Shown: positions 7,290 through 16,326, counted from the first letter of the stretch. The stretch is DNA of 58,617 nt from Sphingomonas liriopis (GCF_024211255.1 NZ_JAMLDY010000022.1:1-58617), one strand, 5' to 3'. The notes: generated from the letters alone by a model not told the origin. Made by a program: numbers and translations.

Positions 7290-8288
7290 ATGGCATTGAA
7301 CGGCAAGGTGATGGTGACCGGCGGCGCGGGCTATATCGGCAGCCACGCGGTGCTCGCGCTGTGCGATGCGGGCTATGACGTCGTCGTGATCGACAACCTC
7401 GTCACCGGCTTCGACTGGGCGGTCGACCCCCGCGCGACGCTGGTGCGCGCGAATATCGAGGACGACGCCACCGTCCGCGCGACGATCCGCGACCATCGGG
7501 TCGCTGCGATCATGCATTTCGCCGGATCGGTCGTGGTGCCCGAATCGGTCAGCGACCCGCTCAAATACTACCGCAACAACACCGCCGCGACCCGCGCCTT
7601 GCTGGAAAGCGCGGTGGTGGAGGGCGTGCCGCACTTCATCTTCTCCTCGACCGCGGCGACCTATGGCACGCCGGTCAAGGTGCCGGTGGTGGAAACCGAC
7701 CCGACCGTGCCGATCAACCCCTATGGTATGTCGAAGCTGATGACCGAGGCGATGCTGCGCGACGTCGCCGCCGCCCACCCGATCAACTATTGCGCGCTGC
7801 GTTACTTCAACGTCGCCGGCGCCGATCCGCAGGGCCGATCCGGCCAGTCGACGATCGGCGCGACGCACCTCATCAAGATCGCGGTCGAGGCCGCAACCGG
7901 CAAACGCGACGCCGTCTCGGTGTTCGGCACCGACTTCGACACGCCCGACGGCACCGGCGTGCGCGATTACATCCACGTCAGCGACCTCGCCGCCGCGCAC
8001 GTCTCGGCGCTCGAATTGCTGATCGCCGAGCCAGCGAAGAGCCACACGCTCAACGCCGGCTACAACCGCGGCTTCTCGGTCAACGAGGTGCTCGACGCGG
8101 TCGATCGCGTCACCAATTTGACGATCCAGCGCCGCTACGAAGGCCGTCGCGCCGGCGACCCCGCCGCCCTGGTCGCGGACAATAGCGCGATCCTCGCCGC
8201 GCTGCCGTGGCGCCCGCAGCGCGACGACCTCGACGGCATCGTCAAGGACGCGCTCGCCTGGGAACGCAAGCTCGCCGAGCGGGGATAA
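7290..8288 (+). CDS. galE: UDP-glucose 4-epimerase
   Basis: Interconverts UDP-glucose and UDP-galactose for polysaccharide synthesis. The 332-residue product is an extended short-chain dehydrogenase with the NAD-binding motif GGAGYIGSH (11-19), a Ser-rich strand FIFSSTAATYG and the catalytic YxxxK at Y145/K149 (NPYGMSKL). The DYIHVSDLAAAH motif near the sugar-binding part is typical of GalE. A GAGGGAG ribosome-binding site lies about seven bases before the ATG. Length and motifs fit the family throughout. Confidence 0.93.
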   Translation: MALNGKVMVTGGAGYIGSHAVLALCDAGYDVVVIDNLVTGFDWAVDPRATLVRANIEDDATVRATIRDHRVAAIMHFAGSVVVPESVSDPLKYYRNNTAATRALLESAVVEGVPHFIFSSTAATYGTPVKVPVVETDPTVPINPYGMSKLMTEAMLRDVAAAHPINYCALRYFNVAGADPQGRSGQSTIGATHLIKIAVEAATGKRDAVSVFGTDFDTPDGTGVRDYIHVSDLAAAHVSALELLIAEPAKSHTLNAGYNRGFSVNEVLDAVDRVTNLTIQRRYEGRRAGDPAALVADNSAILAALPWRPQRDDLDGIVKDALAWERKLAERG

Positions 8289-8304
8289 CCTCCCACCACC
8301 CCCA

Positions 8305-8372
8305 CCGTTCGTGCTGAGCCTGTCGAAGCACATTGAGTCTCAAGGCCTTTCGACAAACTCAGGGCGAACGGG
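8305..8372. repeat. inverted repeat of the CCGTTCGTGCTGAGCC family
   Basis: The left arm CCGTTCGTGCTGAGCCTGTC and the complementary right arm (TTTCGACAAACTCAGGGCGA then ACGG) face each other across about 15 bases. The same family occurs at 20505-20571 as a pair and at 36587-36613 as a single arm. Here it separates the convergent galE and PAP2 genes and may end both transcripts. Confidence 0.85.
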
Positions 8373-8381
8373 AGGACGCCC

Positions 8382-9065
8382 CTACCGCTCGCCCCCGATC
8401 GCCGCCCGCGCCTGCGCGGTGGCGGTCCACCAGCCCAGCGCCCACAAGGTCCCGAAGCTCCACCCCGCCAGCACGTCGCTCGGCCAGTGGACGCCCAGAT
8501 ACACCCGGCTGCACCCGATCGCACCGACCAGCAGCACCGCGACCACCAGCAGATAGCGCCGCGCCGCGCGATCCTGCGTCACCTGCCCGGCGAGCGCGGC
8601 GAGCGTCAGATAGGTCACCGCGCTCGACGTCGCATGCCCGCTCGGGAAGCTGTAGCCGCTGACATCGACCAGATGCGGCACCAGCTCCGGCCGCGCGCGC
8701 AGCACCTGCCCCTTGATGAGGTCGACTGCCCAGCCCCCGGTCAGGCTCGCCGCCGCGACCGCCGCCGCGGTCAGCCACAGCCGCTGCACGATCAGGAATC
8801 CGGCCACCGCGACCACGACGATGGTCAGCACCACCCCGCCGCCCAGCGCGGTGACGTCCGCCGCCACCTTGGGCAGCCACGCCGGCCCGCTCCATTGCCG
8901 CAGGCCGAGGATGATCGCGCGATCGAATGCGAACGGATAATGGCTCGTCGCGAACGCCCCGACCAGCAGCACCGCGAGCCCCGCCGCGATCGACGCCAGA
9001 CCGGCGAGCAACGGCGGCAGCCGCCGCACGCCGCGATGAGGGATTGGTCGTTCCGTCGCCATCAT
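8382..9065 (-). CDS. PAP2-family membrane phosphatase
   Basis: Integral membrane lipid phosphatase, probably acting on undecaprenyl or phosphatidic pyrophosphates at the outer face of the inner membrane. Of about 227 residues, most form five or six transmembrane helices. The three PAP2 motifs are present: KGQVLRARP, then YSFPSGHATSSAV, then CSRVYLGVHWPSDVLAG, which supply the catalytic His pair and Asp. I placed the start at the MMATERPIP methionines because upstream codons add only a low-complexity, non-homologous stretch. The exact substrate cannot be read from the sequence. Confidence 0.88.
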   Translation of the reverse strand: MMATERPIPHRGVRRLPPLLAGLASIAAGLAVLLVGAFATSHYPFAFDRAIILGLRQWSGPAWLPKVAADVTALGGGVVLTIVVVAVAGFLIVQRLWLTAAAVAAASLTGGWAVDLIKGQVLRARPELVPHLVDVSGYSFPSGHATSSAVTYLTLAALAGQVTQDRAARRYLLVVAVLLVGAIGCSRVYLGVHWPSDVLAGWSFGTLWALGWWTATAQARAAIGGER

Positions 9066-9178
9066 CCCCTCAACGCGCCACGCCGAAGCCGGTGCCGTTC
9101 GCCAATCTGTCGCAGATTCCGCCGATCCTGCCGGCATGCCACGCCGCACGCGCCACCGCCGCAGGTGTATTATTCACA

Positions 9179-9195
9179 TGGCACACTTCTCGCAT
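9179..9195 (+). promoter_or_regulatory. possible sigma-54-type promoter
   Basis: TGGCACA-CTTC-TCGCA keeps GG (9180-9181) and GC (9192-9193) 12 bases apart and differs from the consensus at two positions. It lies 54 bases before a small secreted-protein gene. It is weaker than the two flagellar sigma-54 sites and is reported only as a candidate. Confidence 0.35.
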
Positions 9196-9248
9196 GGTCC
9201 CGGCCATGGCGCCGCCCCTCGATACCGGTGCCGACAGGGAGAAGCATC

Positions 9249-9518
9249 ATGTCCAGGACCATCCACCTCGCCGCCGCTGCAGCCGCCATACTGACGACGG
9301 CCACCCCGGCACTCGCCCGTCACGCCGCCACCGACCGCCCGTATACGGCCAGCTACGACAGCACCCGCGACGCATATTGCATCCGCTTCTTCTCGGGCTC
9401 GCTCGCGGCCGATCCGCGTCCCGGCAATCCCGGCATCACCTGCCAGACCCGTGCCCGCTGGGCCCAGCACCGCGTCTACATCCAGCACCGCCGACCGACC
9501 GAACTGACGGCGCGCTGA
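9249..9518 (+). CDS. small secreted hypothetical protein
   Basis: An 89-residue protein that I do not recognise. Residues 1-23 form a clear Sec signal peptide (hydrophobic LAAAAAAILTTATPALA, with an ALA cleavage site). The mature part is basic and has two cysteines (DAYCIRFFSGS and GITCQTRARW) that could form one disulfide. A ribosome-binding site (AGGGAGAAG) precedes the ATG. A weak sigma-54-like element lies upstream, which could link it to motility or envelope regulation, but that is only inference. Confidence 0.6.
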   Translation: MSRTIHLAAAAAAILTTATPALARHAATDRPYTASYDSTRDAYCIRFFSGSLAADPRPGNPGITCQTRARWAQHRVYIQHRRPTELTAR

Positions 9519-9537
9519 CCTGCAAGCGCGAGCGCAC

Positions 9538-9912
9538 TCAATGCGCCATGGATCGCCGCCATTGCGCGATCACCTGGCTCAGCGACGTGCGCAGCGTGTC
9601 GTGAGAGACCGGCTTTGCGATGACCATCCCGCCCGCGACCAGGCGTCCGTCGCAATCGGCGGGATAGCCGGTCACATACACGATCGGGATCGCATCGTGA
9701 TCCGCCACGATCCGCTCGACCGCCCTCAGCCCCGATCCGGACCGCAACCGCACGTCCGCGACGACCACCGCCGGTGCCTTGCGCCGCGCGGCGGTCTCGG
9801 CGGCGGCCTGCGTCTCGACGACCTCGACCGTCCGCGCCCCGGCCAGGATCGCCGCATCGGACACGAACTGGCCGAACAGATAGGAGTCTTCGATAATCAG
9901 GACATGCGGCAT
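9538..9912 (-). CDS. single-domain response regulator
   Basis: A stand-alone receiver domain of 124 residues with no output domain. The acidic pocket is IIEDS (D9), the phosphoacceptor is D53 in VVVADVRLRSGSG, the switch Thr is T81 (YVTGYP), and the conserved Lys is K100 in IAKPVS. It probably shuttles phosphate or acts by protein contact, as in alphaproteobacterial phosphorelays. No kinase gene is adjacent. It is transcribed away from tRNA-Lys and converges on the small secreted-protein gene. Confidence 0.88.
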   Translation of the reverse strand: MPHVLIIEDSYLFGQFVSDAAILAGARTVEVVETQAAAETAARRKAPAVVVADVRLRSGSGLRAVERIVADHDAIPIVYVTGYPADCDGRLVAGGMVIAKPVSHDTLRTSLSQVIAQWRRSMAH

Positions 9913-10028
9913 GCTCGCTCCGTGATGTCGCCGGGCGCGGAGCCTCGACTGCGAGCGACGCGAACACCTTTAACGCTAAGACTTCGTAAATCGGGCTTGT
10001 GCGCAGGGGGTGCCCGCAGGCGCCCGGG

Positions 10029-10047
10029 CCGGGCGCGTCGCGCCCGG
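10029..10047. other. GC-rich perfect hairpin downstream of tRNA-Lys
   Basis: CCGGGCGCG-T-CGCGCCCGG is a nine-base-pair perfect palindrome that starts 8 bases beyond the 3' end of the minus-strand tRNA. It has no T tract but may help end or process the tRNA transcript. Confidence 0.35.
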
Positions 10048-10054
10048 ATATCGA

Positions 10055-10130
10055 TGGTGGGTCCGCCGGGGCTCGAACCCGGGACCTCTCGATTAAAAGT
10101 CGCTTGCTCTACCGACTGAGCTACGGACCC
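10055..10130 (-). tRNA. tRNA-Lys (anticodon TTT), CCA encoded
   Basis: The minus strand folds as a 76-base cloverleaf. The acceptor stem is GGGTCCG/CGGACCC, the discriminator is A with an encoded CCA, and the D arm is GCTC...GAGC. The anticodon loop is CTTTTAA, and the T arm is CCGGG-TTCGAAC-CCCGG. The anticodon stem is odd: AGCGA against TCGAG gives only three Watson-Crick pairs, with A27-G43 and G28-A42 opposed. Everything else is canonical for a lysine tRNA reading AAA and AAG. Confidence 0.92.
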
Positions 10131-10150
10131 CCGCCATCGATGCCGCGCAC

Positions 10151-10627
10151 CTAGGGGCGGGGGCGCGGCCGGTCAACCGCATGTGCCAATTGACGGATCG
10201 TTCGTCGGCCGACCGGATCGCGCCATCCGGGTGCGATGGCGGCGAGCGGGGTCAGCACGAACCCGCGCTCGCGCAGGCCGACGTGCGGCACGCGCAGCGT
10301 GCGCGCGCGCCACTCACCGCCCGACCACAACAGGATGTCGAGGTCGATCACCCGCGCGCCCCAGCGCCGCCCGCGCCGCCGCCCGAACGCCGCCTCGATC
10401 CGCTTCAGCCGCGCGAGCAGCACCGGCGGCGCCTCGTTGCTGGCGATCAGCACCGCGGCATTGGCGAAGCGCCGGATCGACGGCCCGAGCGGCGCCGAGG
10501 ACATCACCGGCGAGGTCGCCACCACGCCGCCCAGTGCCGCCATCGCCGCGCGCACCTCGTCCGCCGGGCCGCCGTGCCGGCCGCGCCGGTTGGAGCCGAT
10601 CCCGATCGCATAGATTGCCGTCGCCAT
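10151..10627 (-). CDS. folK: 2-amino-4-hydroxy-6-hydroxymethyldihydropteridine pyrophosphokinase
   Basis: Transfers pyrophosphate from ATP to the pterin in folate synthesis. The 158-residue product shows the HPPK motifs: IGIGSNRRGR at the N-terminus, the substrate-loop region SSAPLGPSIRRFANAAV, the ATP-site stretch GRRWGARVIDLDILLW, and the VPHVGLRERGFVLTPLAAI block. Length fits a monofunctional FolK. No other folate gene is next to it; it lies between tRNA-Lys and a divergent uracil-DNA glycosylase gene. Confidence 0.92.
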   Translation of the reverse strand: MATAIYAIGIGSNRRGRHGGPADEVRAAMAALGGVVATSPVMSSAPLGPSIRRFANAAVLIASNEAPPVLLARLKRIEAAFGRRRGRRWGARVIDLDILLWSGGEWRARTLRVPHVGLRERGFVLTPLAAIAPGWRDPVGRRTIRQLAHAVDRPRPRP

Positions 10628-10649
10628 CCGCGCGGCTTAGGCGAAGCCG

Positions 10650-11314
10650 ATGACCTTCGCACCCGATATGCCGGATCTCGAACCGCTCGCCCCGATCGAG
10701 CCACCACGCGACTGCCCGCGCTGCCCCCGCCTCGTCGCCGCGCGCGAAGAACTGCGCCAGCAGAACCCGACCTGGTGGAACGCGCCCGTCCCTGCGTTCG
10801 GCGATCCTGCGGCGTGGCTGGGAATCGTCGGGCTCGCGCCGGGGCTGCACGGGGCGAATCGGACGGGGCGGCCGTTCACCGGCGACCATTCGGGCGCCTT
10901 GCTGTTCGCGACGCTCGGCAAGCTCGGCCTCGCCACCGGCACCTATGCCAACCGCGCCAACGACGATGTCATGCTGACCGGCGCGATGATCCTCAACGCG
11001 GTCAAATGCCTGCCGCCCGCCAACAAGCCGACGCCGGAAGAAATCCGCACCTGTCGCCCTTTCCTCGACAGCGAGATCGCCGCCCTGCCCAACCTGCGCG
11101 TCGTCGTCGCACTGGGGCAGATCGCGCACCAGTCCGCGGTCAAGGTGATGGGCGGCCGCCTGCCCAAGGCGAATTTCGCGCACGGCGCCGAACATCGCAT
11201 GCCCGACGGCCGCATCCTCATCGATAGCTACCACCCGTCGCGCTACAACCAGAATACCGGCCGGATCGACGAGGCGATGTTCGAGGCCGTCTTCGCCCGC
11301 GCGCTGGAGCTGCG

Positions 11315-11327
<13 letters not shown>
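10650..11327 (+). CDS. uracil-DNA glycosylase, family 5 (UdgB)
   Basis: DNA repair enzyme that excises uracil and other deaminated bases. Four cysteines suited to a [4Fe-4S] cluster are visible (C22 and C25 in DCPRCPRL, then KCLPP and CRPFL). Motif A is GLAPGLHGANRTGRPFTGDH, without the catalytic Asp of family 4, and motif B is HPSRYNQNTGR; both are characteristic of UdgB. The 225-residue length matches. The 3' end overlaps the convergent aguB gene by 13 bases. Confidence 0.88.
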
Positions 11328-12175
<848 letters not shown>

Positions 12176-12228
12176 GCGCGCCACATAGGGGTGCGGGGGT
12201 GAGTCGTCACCCCTTGCGTATCCCCCTC

Positions 12229-12255
12229 GTCACCCCGGAACAAGTCCGGGGTGAC
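12229..12255. repeat. solo palindrome (CACCCCGG family) between aguA and aguB
   Basis: A single perfect arm: an 11-base stem GTCACCCCGGA closed by an ACAAG loop. Unlike most copies in the window it is not paired. It sits inside the aguA-aguB transcription unit, so it could attenuate or stabilise the message between the two genes. Confidence 0.85.
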
Positions 12256-12294
12256 GAAGAAAATGGGGCGACGGTAGTCATCCCATTATCAACG

Positions 12295-13266
12295 TCACAC
12301 CCCCGCCGGAATCTGCTGGCTGATACAGTGGAAGCTGCCGCCCCCCGTCAGGATATGATCCGCGCGCAACCCAACCACGTCACGATCCGGGAACAGCGCC
12401 TGCACCGCGCGCACGGCGGCGGCGTCGTTCTCCGCGCCGTACAGCGGTACGACGACCGCCGCATTGCCGATGTAGAAGTTCATGTAGCTCGCCGGCACGA
12501 CCTCCTCGTCGCGCAGCACGCGGCCGGGCGAGGGGATCGTCACCACCTCCAGCCCCGCCGCACGCGCGTCGCGCAGCGCGTGCTGATAGACCTGCCAATT
12601 GGGGTCGTTCTCCGCCGCCTCCGGCACCGCCAGCCTCCCCTCGCCGACGAAACGGGCGAGATTGTCGACATGGCCGTCGGTATGGTCGTTGAGCAGCCCG
12701 TCGCCGAGCCACACCACCTTGGTCAGCCCCAGATCCTCGCGCAGCCGCGCCTCGATCCGCGCCTTGTCCATCGCCGGGTTTCGGTTGGGGTTGAGCAGGC
12801 ATTGCTCGGTCGTCACCACCACGCCGGTGCCGTCACCGTCGATCGCGCCGCCTTCGAGCACCCAGTTGCAATAGCCGACGCGCTTGCCGCGCTGCTTGGC
12901 GAGCCGCAGCCCGATCGTGTCGTCGCCCGGCAGGTCGTACTTCCCGCCCCAGCCGTTGAATTCGAAATCGCACGCCGATCCGTCACCGAGCACGATCGGC
13001 CCGGTATCGCGCAGCCAGATGTCGCCGAACGGCTCGACCACCACCTCGGCGAACGGCGCCATGTCTCGCGCCGCCGCGCCCGCCTCGTCGTCGGCGGCGA
13101 CCAGGATCACCGTCTCGCCGCGACCGTCGGCATGGACCGCGCGGGCGAAGGCGACGACCTCGTCGCGCGCCGGGTCGAGGTCCTCTTCCCACAGTTCGGC
13201 ATGGCTCGGAAAACCGATCCACACCGCCTTGTGCGGCGCCCATTCGGCAGGTGGCGGTACGGTCAC
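12295..13266 (-). CDS. aguA: agmatine deiminase
   Basis: Converts agmatine to N-carbamoylputrescine and ammonia. The 323-residue product is a peptidyl-arginine-deiminase-like (guanidino-modifying) enzyme with the substrate motif GDIWLRDTGP, the stretch NDHTDGHVDNLARF holding the catalytic His, and the nucleophile C314 in GGGSFHCISQQ. I chose the GTG start at 13266: it overlaps the stop of the upstream peptidase gene (GTGA) and gives the normal N-terminus (PPPAEWAPHKAVW). Longer readings only translate the peptidase gene out of frame. With aguB downstream it completes agmatine-to-putrescine conversion. Confidence 0.92.
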   Translation of the reverse strand: MTVPPPAEWAPHKAVWIGFPSHAELWEEDLDPARDEVVAFARAVHADGRGETVILVAADDEAGAAARDMAPFAEVVVEPFGDIWLRDTGPIVLGDGSACDFEFNGWGGKYDLPGDDTIGLRLAKQRGKRVGYCNWVLEGGAIDGDGTGVVVTTEQCLLNPNRNPAMDKARIEARLREDLGLTKVVWLGDGLLNDHTDGHVDNLARFVGEGRLAVPEAAENDPNWQVYQHALRDARAAGLEVVTIPSPGRVLRDEEVVPASYMNFYIGNAAVVVPLYGAENDAAAVRAVQALFPDRDVVGLRADHILTGGGSFHCISQQIPAGV

Positions 13267-14903
13267 TTGGCGGCCCCCACGCTCGCGCGGCTCCTGTCGC
13301 GGATGCCGCGGAATTCGTCTCCGGGCATCCAGTTCGGCCAGTCGCGGCTTTCGGCGAGGTCGCGGCTCAGCATGTAATAGAGCTGGACGTCCTGCTGCAC
13401 GCCGCTCCAGTCCCACTTGGGATCATATTCGTCGGAGGGCGCGTGATAGCGGTTTTCCTCGTAATCCTTCGCCGCCGCCTGCCCCGCGGCGAGCCCGCCC
13501 TTCACGAGGTTCTGGCCCGTCTCGAAATAGACCATCGGCACGCCATGCTTGGCGAGACTGAAATGGTCGGAGCGGTAGTAGAAGCCCTTTTCCGGTGTCG
13601 GCTCGGGGGTCGCGGTGCGGCCCTGCCGCTTGAGCGCGGCGTTCAGATAGCCGTCGAGCTGCGACTTGCCCGGCCCGATCACGATCACGTCCTTCGCCGG
13701 GCCGTACATGGCGAGCGCGTCCATGTTGGCGCCGCCGACGGTCTTGCTGAGCGGATAGACCGGGTTCTCGCCATAATAGGCCGAACCGAGCAGCCCCGAT
13801 TCCTCGGCGGTCAGCGCGACGAACACCATCGATCGGCGTGGCCGTCCCGCCTTGGCGTTGGCCTCGGCGAGCGCGACCAGCGCCGCGGTGCCGTCGGCAT
13901 TGTCGACCGCGCCGTTGCAGATATCGTCGCCGTTGACCGGCGTGCAGCGGCCGAGGTGATCCCAATGCGCCGACAGCAGCACGTATTCGTCCGGCGCCTC
14001 GCGTCCGGGCAGGATACCGACGACGTTGTGCGAGATCTGCTTCTTGATCGCGTTGTCGAAGCTGACCGACGCCTTCACGCCTAGCGGCACGGCCTTGAAG
14101 CCCTTCACCTTGGCGGCGGCGGCGAGGGCGTCGAAGTCCTTGCCCGCGCTGGCGAACAGCGCGCGCGCGTGCGCGAGCTGGATCCAGCCGTGCGCGGCGG
14201 TGTCGTCCATATGGCCGTTCGCCGCATCGGCGACATGCGCCGCGCCGGTGTTGCTCGACTGGACGACATTCCAGCCATAGGCCGCAGGCTCGGTCTGGTG
14301 GACGATCAGGACCGCCGCCGCACCCTGCCGCGCCGCTTCCTCGTATTTGTACGTCCAGCGGCCGTAATAGGTCATCGCGCGGCCGTTGAACGGCCCGGTC
14401 AGCCCGGGCGTCTGCCAGTCGGGATCGTTGATGAGGACGACGACCGTCTTGCCCTTGACGTCGAGCCCGGCATAATCGTTCCAGCCCTTCTCGGGCGCGA
14501 CGATGCCGTAACCGGCGAAGACGACCTCGCTGTCCTTCACGTCGATATGCGGCGTGACGCGATACGTCCCGATCACCATGTCCTTGCCGTAGGCGAGGGA
14601 CAGCGGCGCCTTGCCGCCGGTGATGGTCAGCGGCGTGACGTTCTGCGCGGTGATCTCGACCAGCGGCACGTCCTGCAGCCATTGGCCCTTGTTGCCGGGC
14701 TTGAGCCCCGCCTTGGCGAACTGCGCCTGCAGATAGGCGAGCGTCTTCTCCTCGCCCGCACTCCCCGGCGCGCGGCCCTCGAACGCGTCGGAGGACAATG
14801 TTTTGGTGACGGCCTTCAGCGTGTCGACGGAAATCGGCGGCGCGGATTGCGCGAGCGCCACGCCCGGCGTGGCGAGCAGGGCGGCAAGAACGAGACGGCG
14901 CAT
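13263..14903 (-). CDS. M28-family zinc aminopeptidase with PA domain, exported
   Basis: Secreted metallopeptidase of 546 residues. A Sec signal peptide (MRRLVLAALLATPGVALAQ) leads to an M28 catalytic core interrupted by a protease-associated domain (about 130-290). The metal-binding motifs are SAHWDHLG (His), GAVDNADGTAAL (Asp) and LTAEESGLLGSAYY (Glu pair). It probably trims peptides in the periplasm or outside the cell. Its TGA overlaps the GTG of aguA, so the peptidase and the agmatine pathway share a transcript, perhaps for using peptide-derived nitrogen; that link is inference. Confidence 0.88.
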   Translation of the reverse strand: MRRLVLAALLATPGVALAQSAPPISVDTLKAVTKTLSSDAFEGRAPGSAGEEKTLAYLQAQFAKAGLKPGNKGQWLQDVPLVEITAQNVTPLTITGGKAPLSLAYGKDMVIGTYRVTPHIDVKDSEVVFAGYGIVAPEKGWNDYAGLDVKGKTVVVLINDPDWQTPGLTGPFNGRAMTYYGRWTYKYEEAARQGAAAVLIVHQTEPAAYGWNVVQSSNTGAAHVADAANGHMDDTAAHGWIQLAHARALFASAGKDFDALAAAAKVKGFKAVPLGVKASVSFDNAIKKQISHNVVGILPGREAPDEYVLLSAHWDHLGRCTPVNGDDICNGAVDNADGTAALVALAEANAKAGRPRRSMVFVALTAEESGLLGSAYYGENPVYPLSKTVGGANMDALAMYGPAKDVIVIGPGKSQLDGYLNAALKRQGRTATPEPTPEKGFYYRSDHFSLAKHGVPMVYFETGQNLVKGGLAAGQAAAKDYEENRYHAPSDEYDPKWDWSGVQQDVQLYYMLSRDLAESRDWPNWMPGDEFRGIRDRSRASVGAAK

Positions 14904-14981
14904 CGGTGACTCCGCATAAATGGCAGCGTGGCCGGCCTTTTGCCGCTGGCGCGCACCGTTGTCCACGGTTCGAACAAGGGG

Positions 14982-15231
14982 GTGCGCACGCAGAGGCGCA
15001 AAGGACGCAGAGGGGTCACGCCTCTGGCGCCGGAGGCGCCTTTACAATGGAGCTGGACGCCGCCCGGCCTGACCCGAGCGCATCATCCTCTGCGCTCTCG
15101 GCGCCTCTGCGCGCAAAAATGAATCACGCGAAGACGCGAAGACGCGAAGAGAAAAGAAGGGGCCCTCGCCGGCGGTGGACCGATGCACACGCCGCAAGCG
15201 CGACACCTTTGCGTCTTCGCGTCTTCGCGCG
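14982..15231. repeat. two adjacent inverted-repeat elements (GACGCAGAGG and GCGAAGACGCGAAGA types)
   Basis: The first element has arms near 14982-15012 (CGCAGAGGCGCAAAGGACGC) and 15088-15115 (CCTCTGCGCTCTCGGCGCCT). The second has a short tandem GACGCGAA repeat at 15126-15149, complementary to CTTTGCGTCTTCGCGTCTTC at 15207-15228. Together they fill most of the 389-base gap between the peptidase and rpsD. I see no coding potential here. Related sequence occurs at 38880-38971 and near 55708-55745. Confidence 0.75.
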
Positions 15232-15235
15232 AATC

Positions 15236-15262
15236 AAAAAGGGCGGCCCGCAAGGACCGCCC
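15236..15262 (-). terminator. rho-independent terminator of rpsD
   Basis: On the minus strand a nine-base-pair stem (GGGCGGTCC / GGGCCGCCC, loop TTGC) is followed directly by TTTTT. It starts 31 bases after the rpsD stop codon and is a textbook intrinsic terminator. Confidence 0.88.
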
Positions 15263-15292
15263 CTTCCAAATCCGAAACCGGAAAAGCCGAAA

Positions 15293-15907
15293 TCAGCGCG
15301 AGTAGAACTCGACGACCAGGTTCGGTTCCATCTTCACCGGATAGGGCACTTCGTCGAGCGTCGGAACGCGGACGAAGGTCACCTTGGCGTTGCCGTCCGG
15401 TGCGACGTAATCGGGGATCTCGCGCTCGGCGAGGTTCTGCGCCTCGAGCACCAGCGCCATTTCCTTGGCCTTGGTGCCCAGCGTGATCTCGTCGCCGACG
15501 AAGCAGCGGCGCGACGCGATGTTGCACTTCACGCCGTTGACGCGGATGTGGCCGTGGCTGACGATCTGGCGCGCGGCGAAGATCGTCGGCGCGAACTTGG
15601 CGCGATAGACGATCATGTCGAGACGCTGCTCGAGCAGGCCGATCAAATTCTGGCTGGTATCGCCCTTCATACGGGCGGCCTCGGTGTAGCAGGACTTGAA
15701 CTGCTTTTCCGTGACGTCGCCGTAATAGCCCTTGAGCTTCTGCTTGGCGCGCAGCTGGATGCCGAAGTCCGACACCTTGCCCTTGCGGCGCTGGCCGTGC
15801 TGGCCGGGGCCATATTCGCGCTTGTTGACCGGCGACTTGGGCCGGCCCCAGATGTTCTCGCCGAGACGACGGTCGAGCTTGTGCTTGGCGCTATGGCGCT
15901 TCGACAT
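15293..15907 (-). CDS. rpsD: 30S ribosomal protein S4
   Basis: Primary 16S rRNA-binding protein that starts 30S assembly. The 204-residue product has the S4 N-terminal domain ([20 protein letters not shown]) and an S4 RNA-binding fold ([19 protein letters not shown] and [14 protein letters not shown]). It ends in VVEFYSR. A strong AAGGAAA ribosome-binding site precedes the ATG. It is monocistronic here, with its own terminator and a leader of about 140 bases, unlike the alpha operon of E. coli. Confidence 0.97.
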   Translation of the reverse strand: MSKRHSAKHKLDRRLGENIWGRPKSPVNKREYGPGQHGQRRKGKVSDFGIQLRAKQKLKGYYGDVTEKQFKSCYTEAARMKGDTSQNLIGLLEQRLDMIVYRAKFAPTIFAARQIVSHGHIRVNGVKCNIASRRCFVGDEITLGTKAKEMALVLEAQNLAEREIPDYVAPDGNAKVTFVRVPTLDEVPYPVKMEPNLVVEFYSR

Positions 15908-16054
15908 GATATTTCCTTGGCAACTGTAACGACGTGATCCCGCCGTCGCGGTAGACCGCTCGGGCGAGGTTGATCCCGGTATCGCTCTGCTGATCCCTTG
16001 CGAGGAGGCAGGCCGTCCGCTTCACCGGGGTGCGGGGGCTGTTGCGAAGGCGCG

Positions 16055-16083
16055 CGCCTAGCCGCCGGCGCCCGGCGTGTCAA
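16055..16083 (-). promoter_or_regulatory. probable sigma-70-type promoter of rpsD
   Basis: On the minus strand TTGACA (16083-16078) is followed after 17 bases by TAGGCG (16060-16055). The -35 is perfect and the -10 is weak, as is common in high-GC genomes. Transcription would give a leader of about 140 bases before rpsD, long enough for autoregulation by S4, which I cannot confirm by eye. Confidence 0.45.
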
Positions 16084-16326
16084 TCATCGGTTGGGGATCG
16101 CGCCGTTGCGCGCGCTGTTCGCCCGCCGGGCATTTTCGGCCGCGTCGCTGTTCGCCGCGTCGATCGCCGCCCACTCCGCCTTCGTATGGCATATCCGCGT
16201 CGGCATGATCGATCCCAGCGGCACCTCGCGCCGGCAGATCCGCTTGTCGGCGGGCGGCGGCGGCGGCGGCGCCTCGGTAGCCTGCGCGGCGGGAAGCATC
16301 ATTACGGCAAGAGCGAATGCGATCAT
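16084..16326 (-). CDS. small exported protein with a paired-Cys motif
   Basis: An 80-residue protein. Residues 1-17 form a signal peptide ending AQA, followed by a Pro-rich linker. The core reads KRICRREVPLGSIMPTRICH, then TKAEW, with two cysteines 15 residues apart. This Cys-RxE-GS-Cys pattern recurs in small exported proteins of sphingomonads, whose function is unknown to me. The tail is Ala/Asn-rich and helical. It is a single gene, and the probable rpsD promoter abuts its stop codon. Confidence 0.65.
   Translation of the reverse strand: MIAFALAVMMLPAAQATEAPPPPPPADKRICRREVPLGSIMPTRICHTKAEWAAIDAANSDAAENARRANSARNGAIPNR

Noticed and set aside
9912..9990. CtrA-type site (TTAC-N6-TTAG) upstream of the single-domain response regulator
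   Set aside because: Both half-sites deviate from TTAA and the spacing is off; too weak to call.
14982..15231. CRISPR array near rpsD
   Set aside because: The units are short, contiguous or inverted, and lack regular spacers; no cas genes are in the window.
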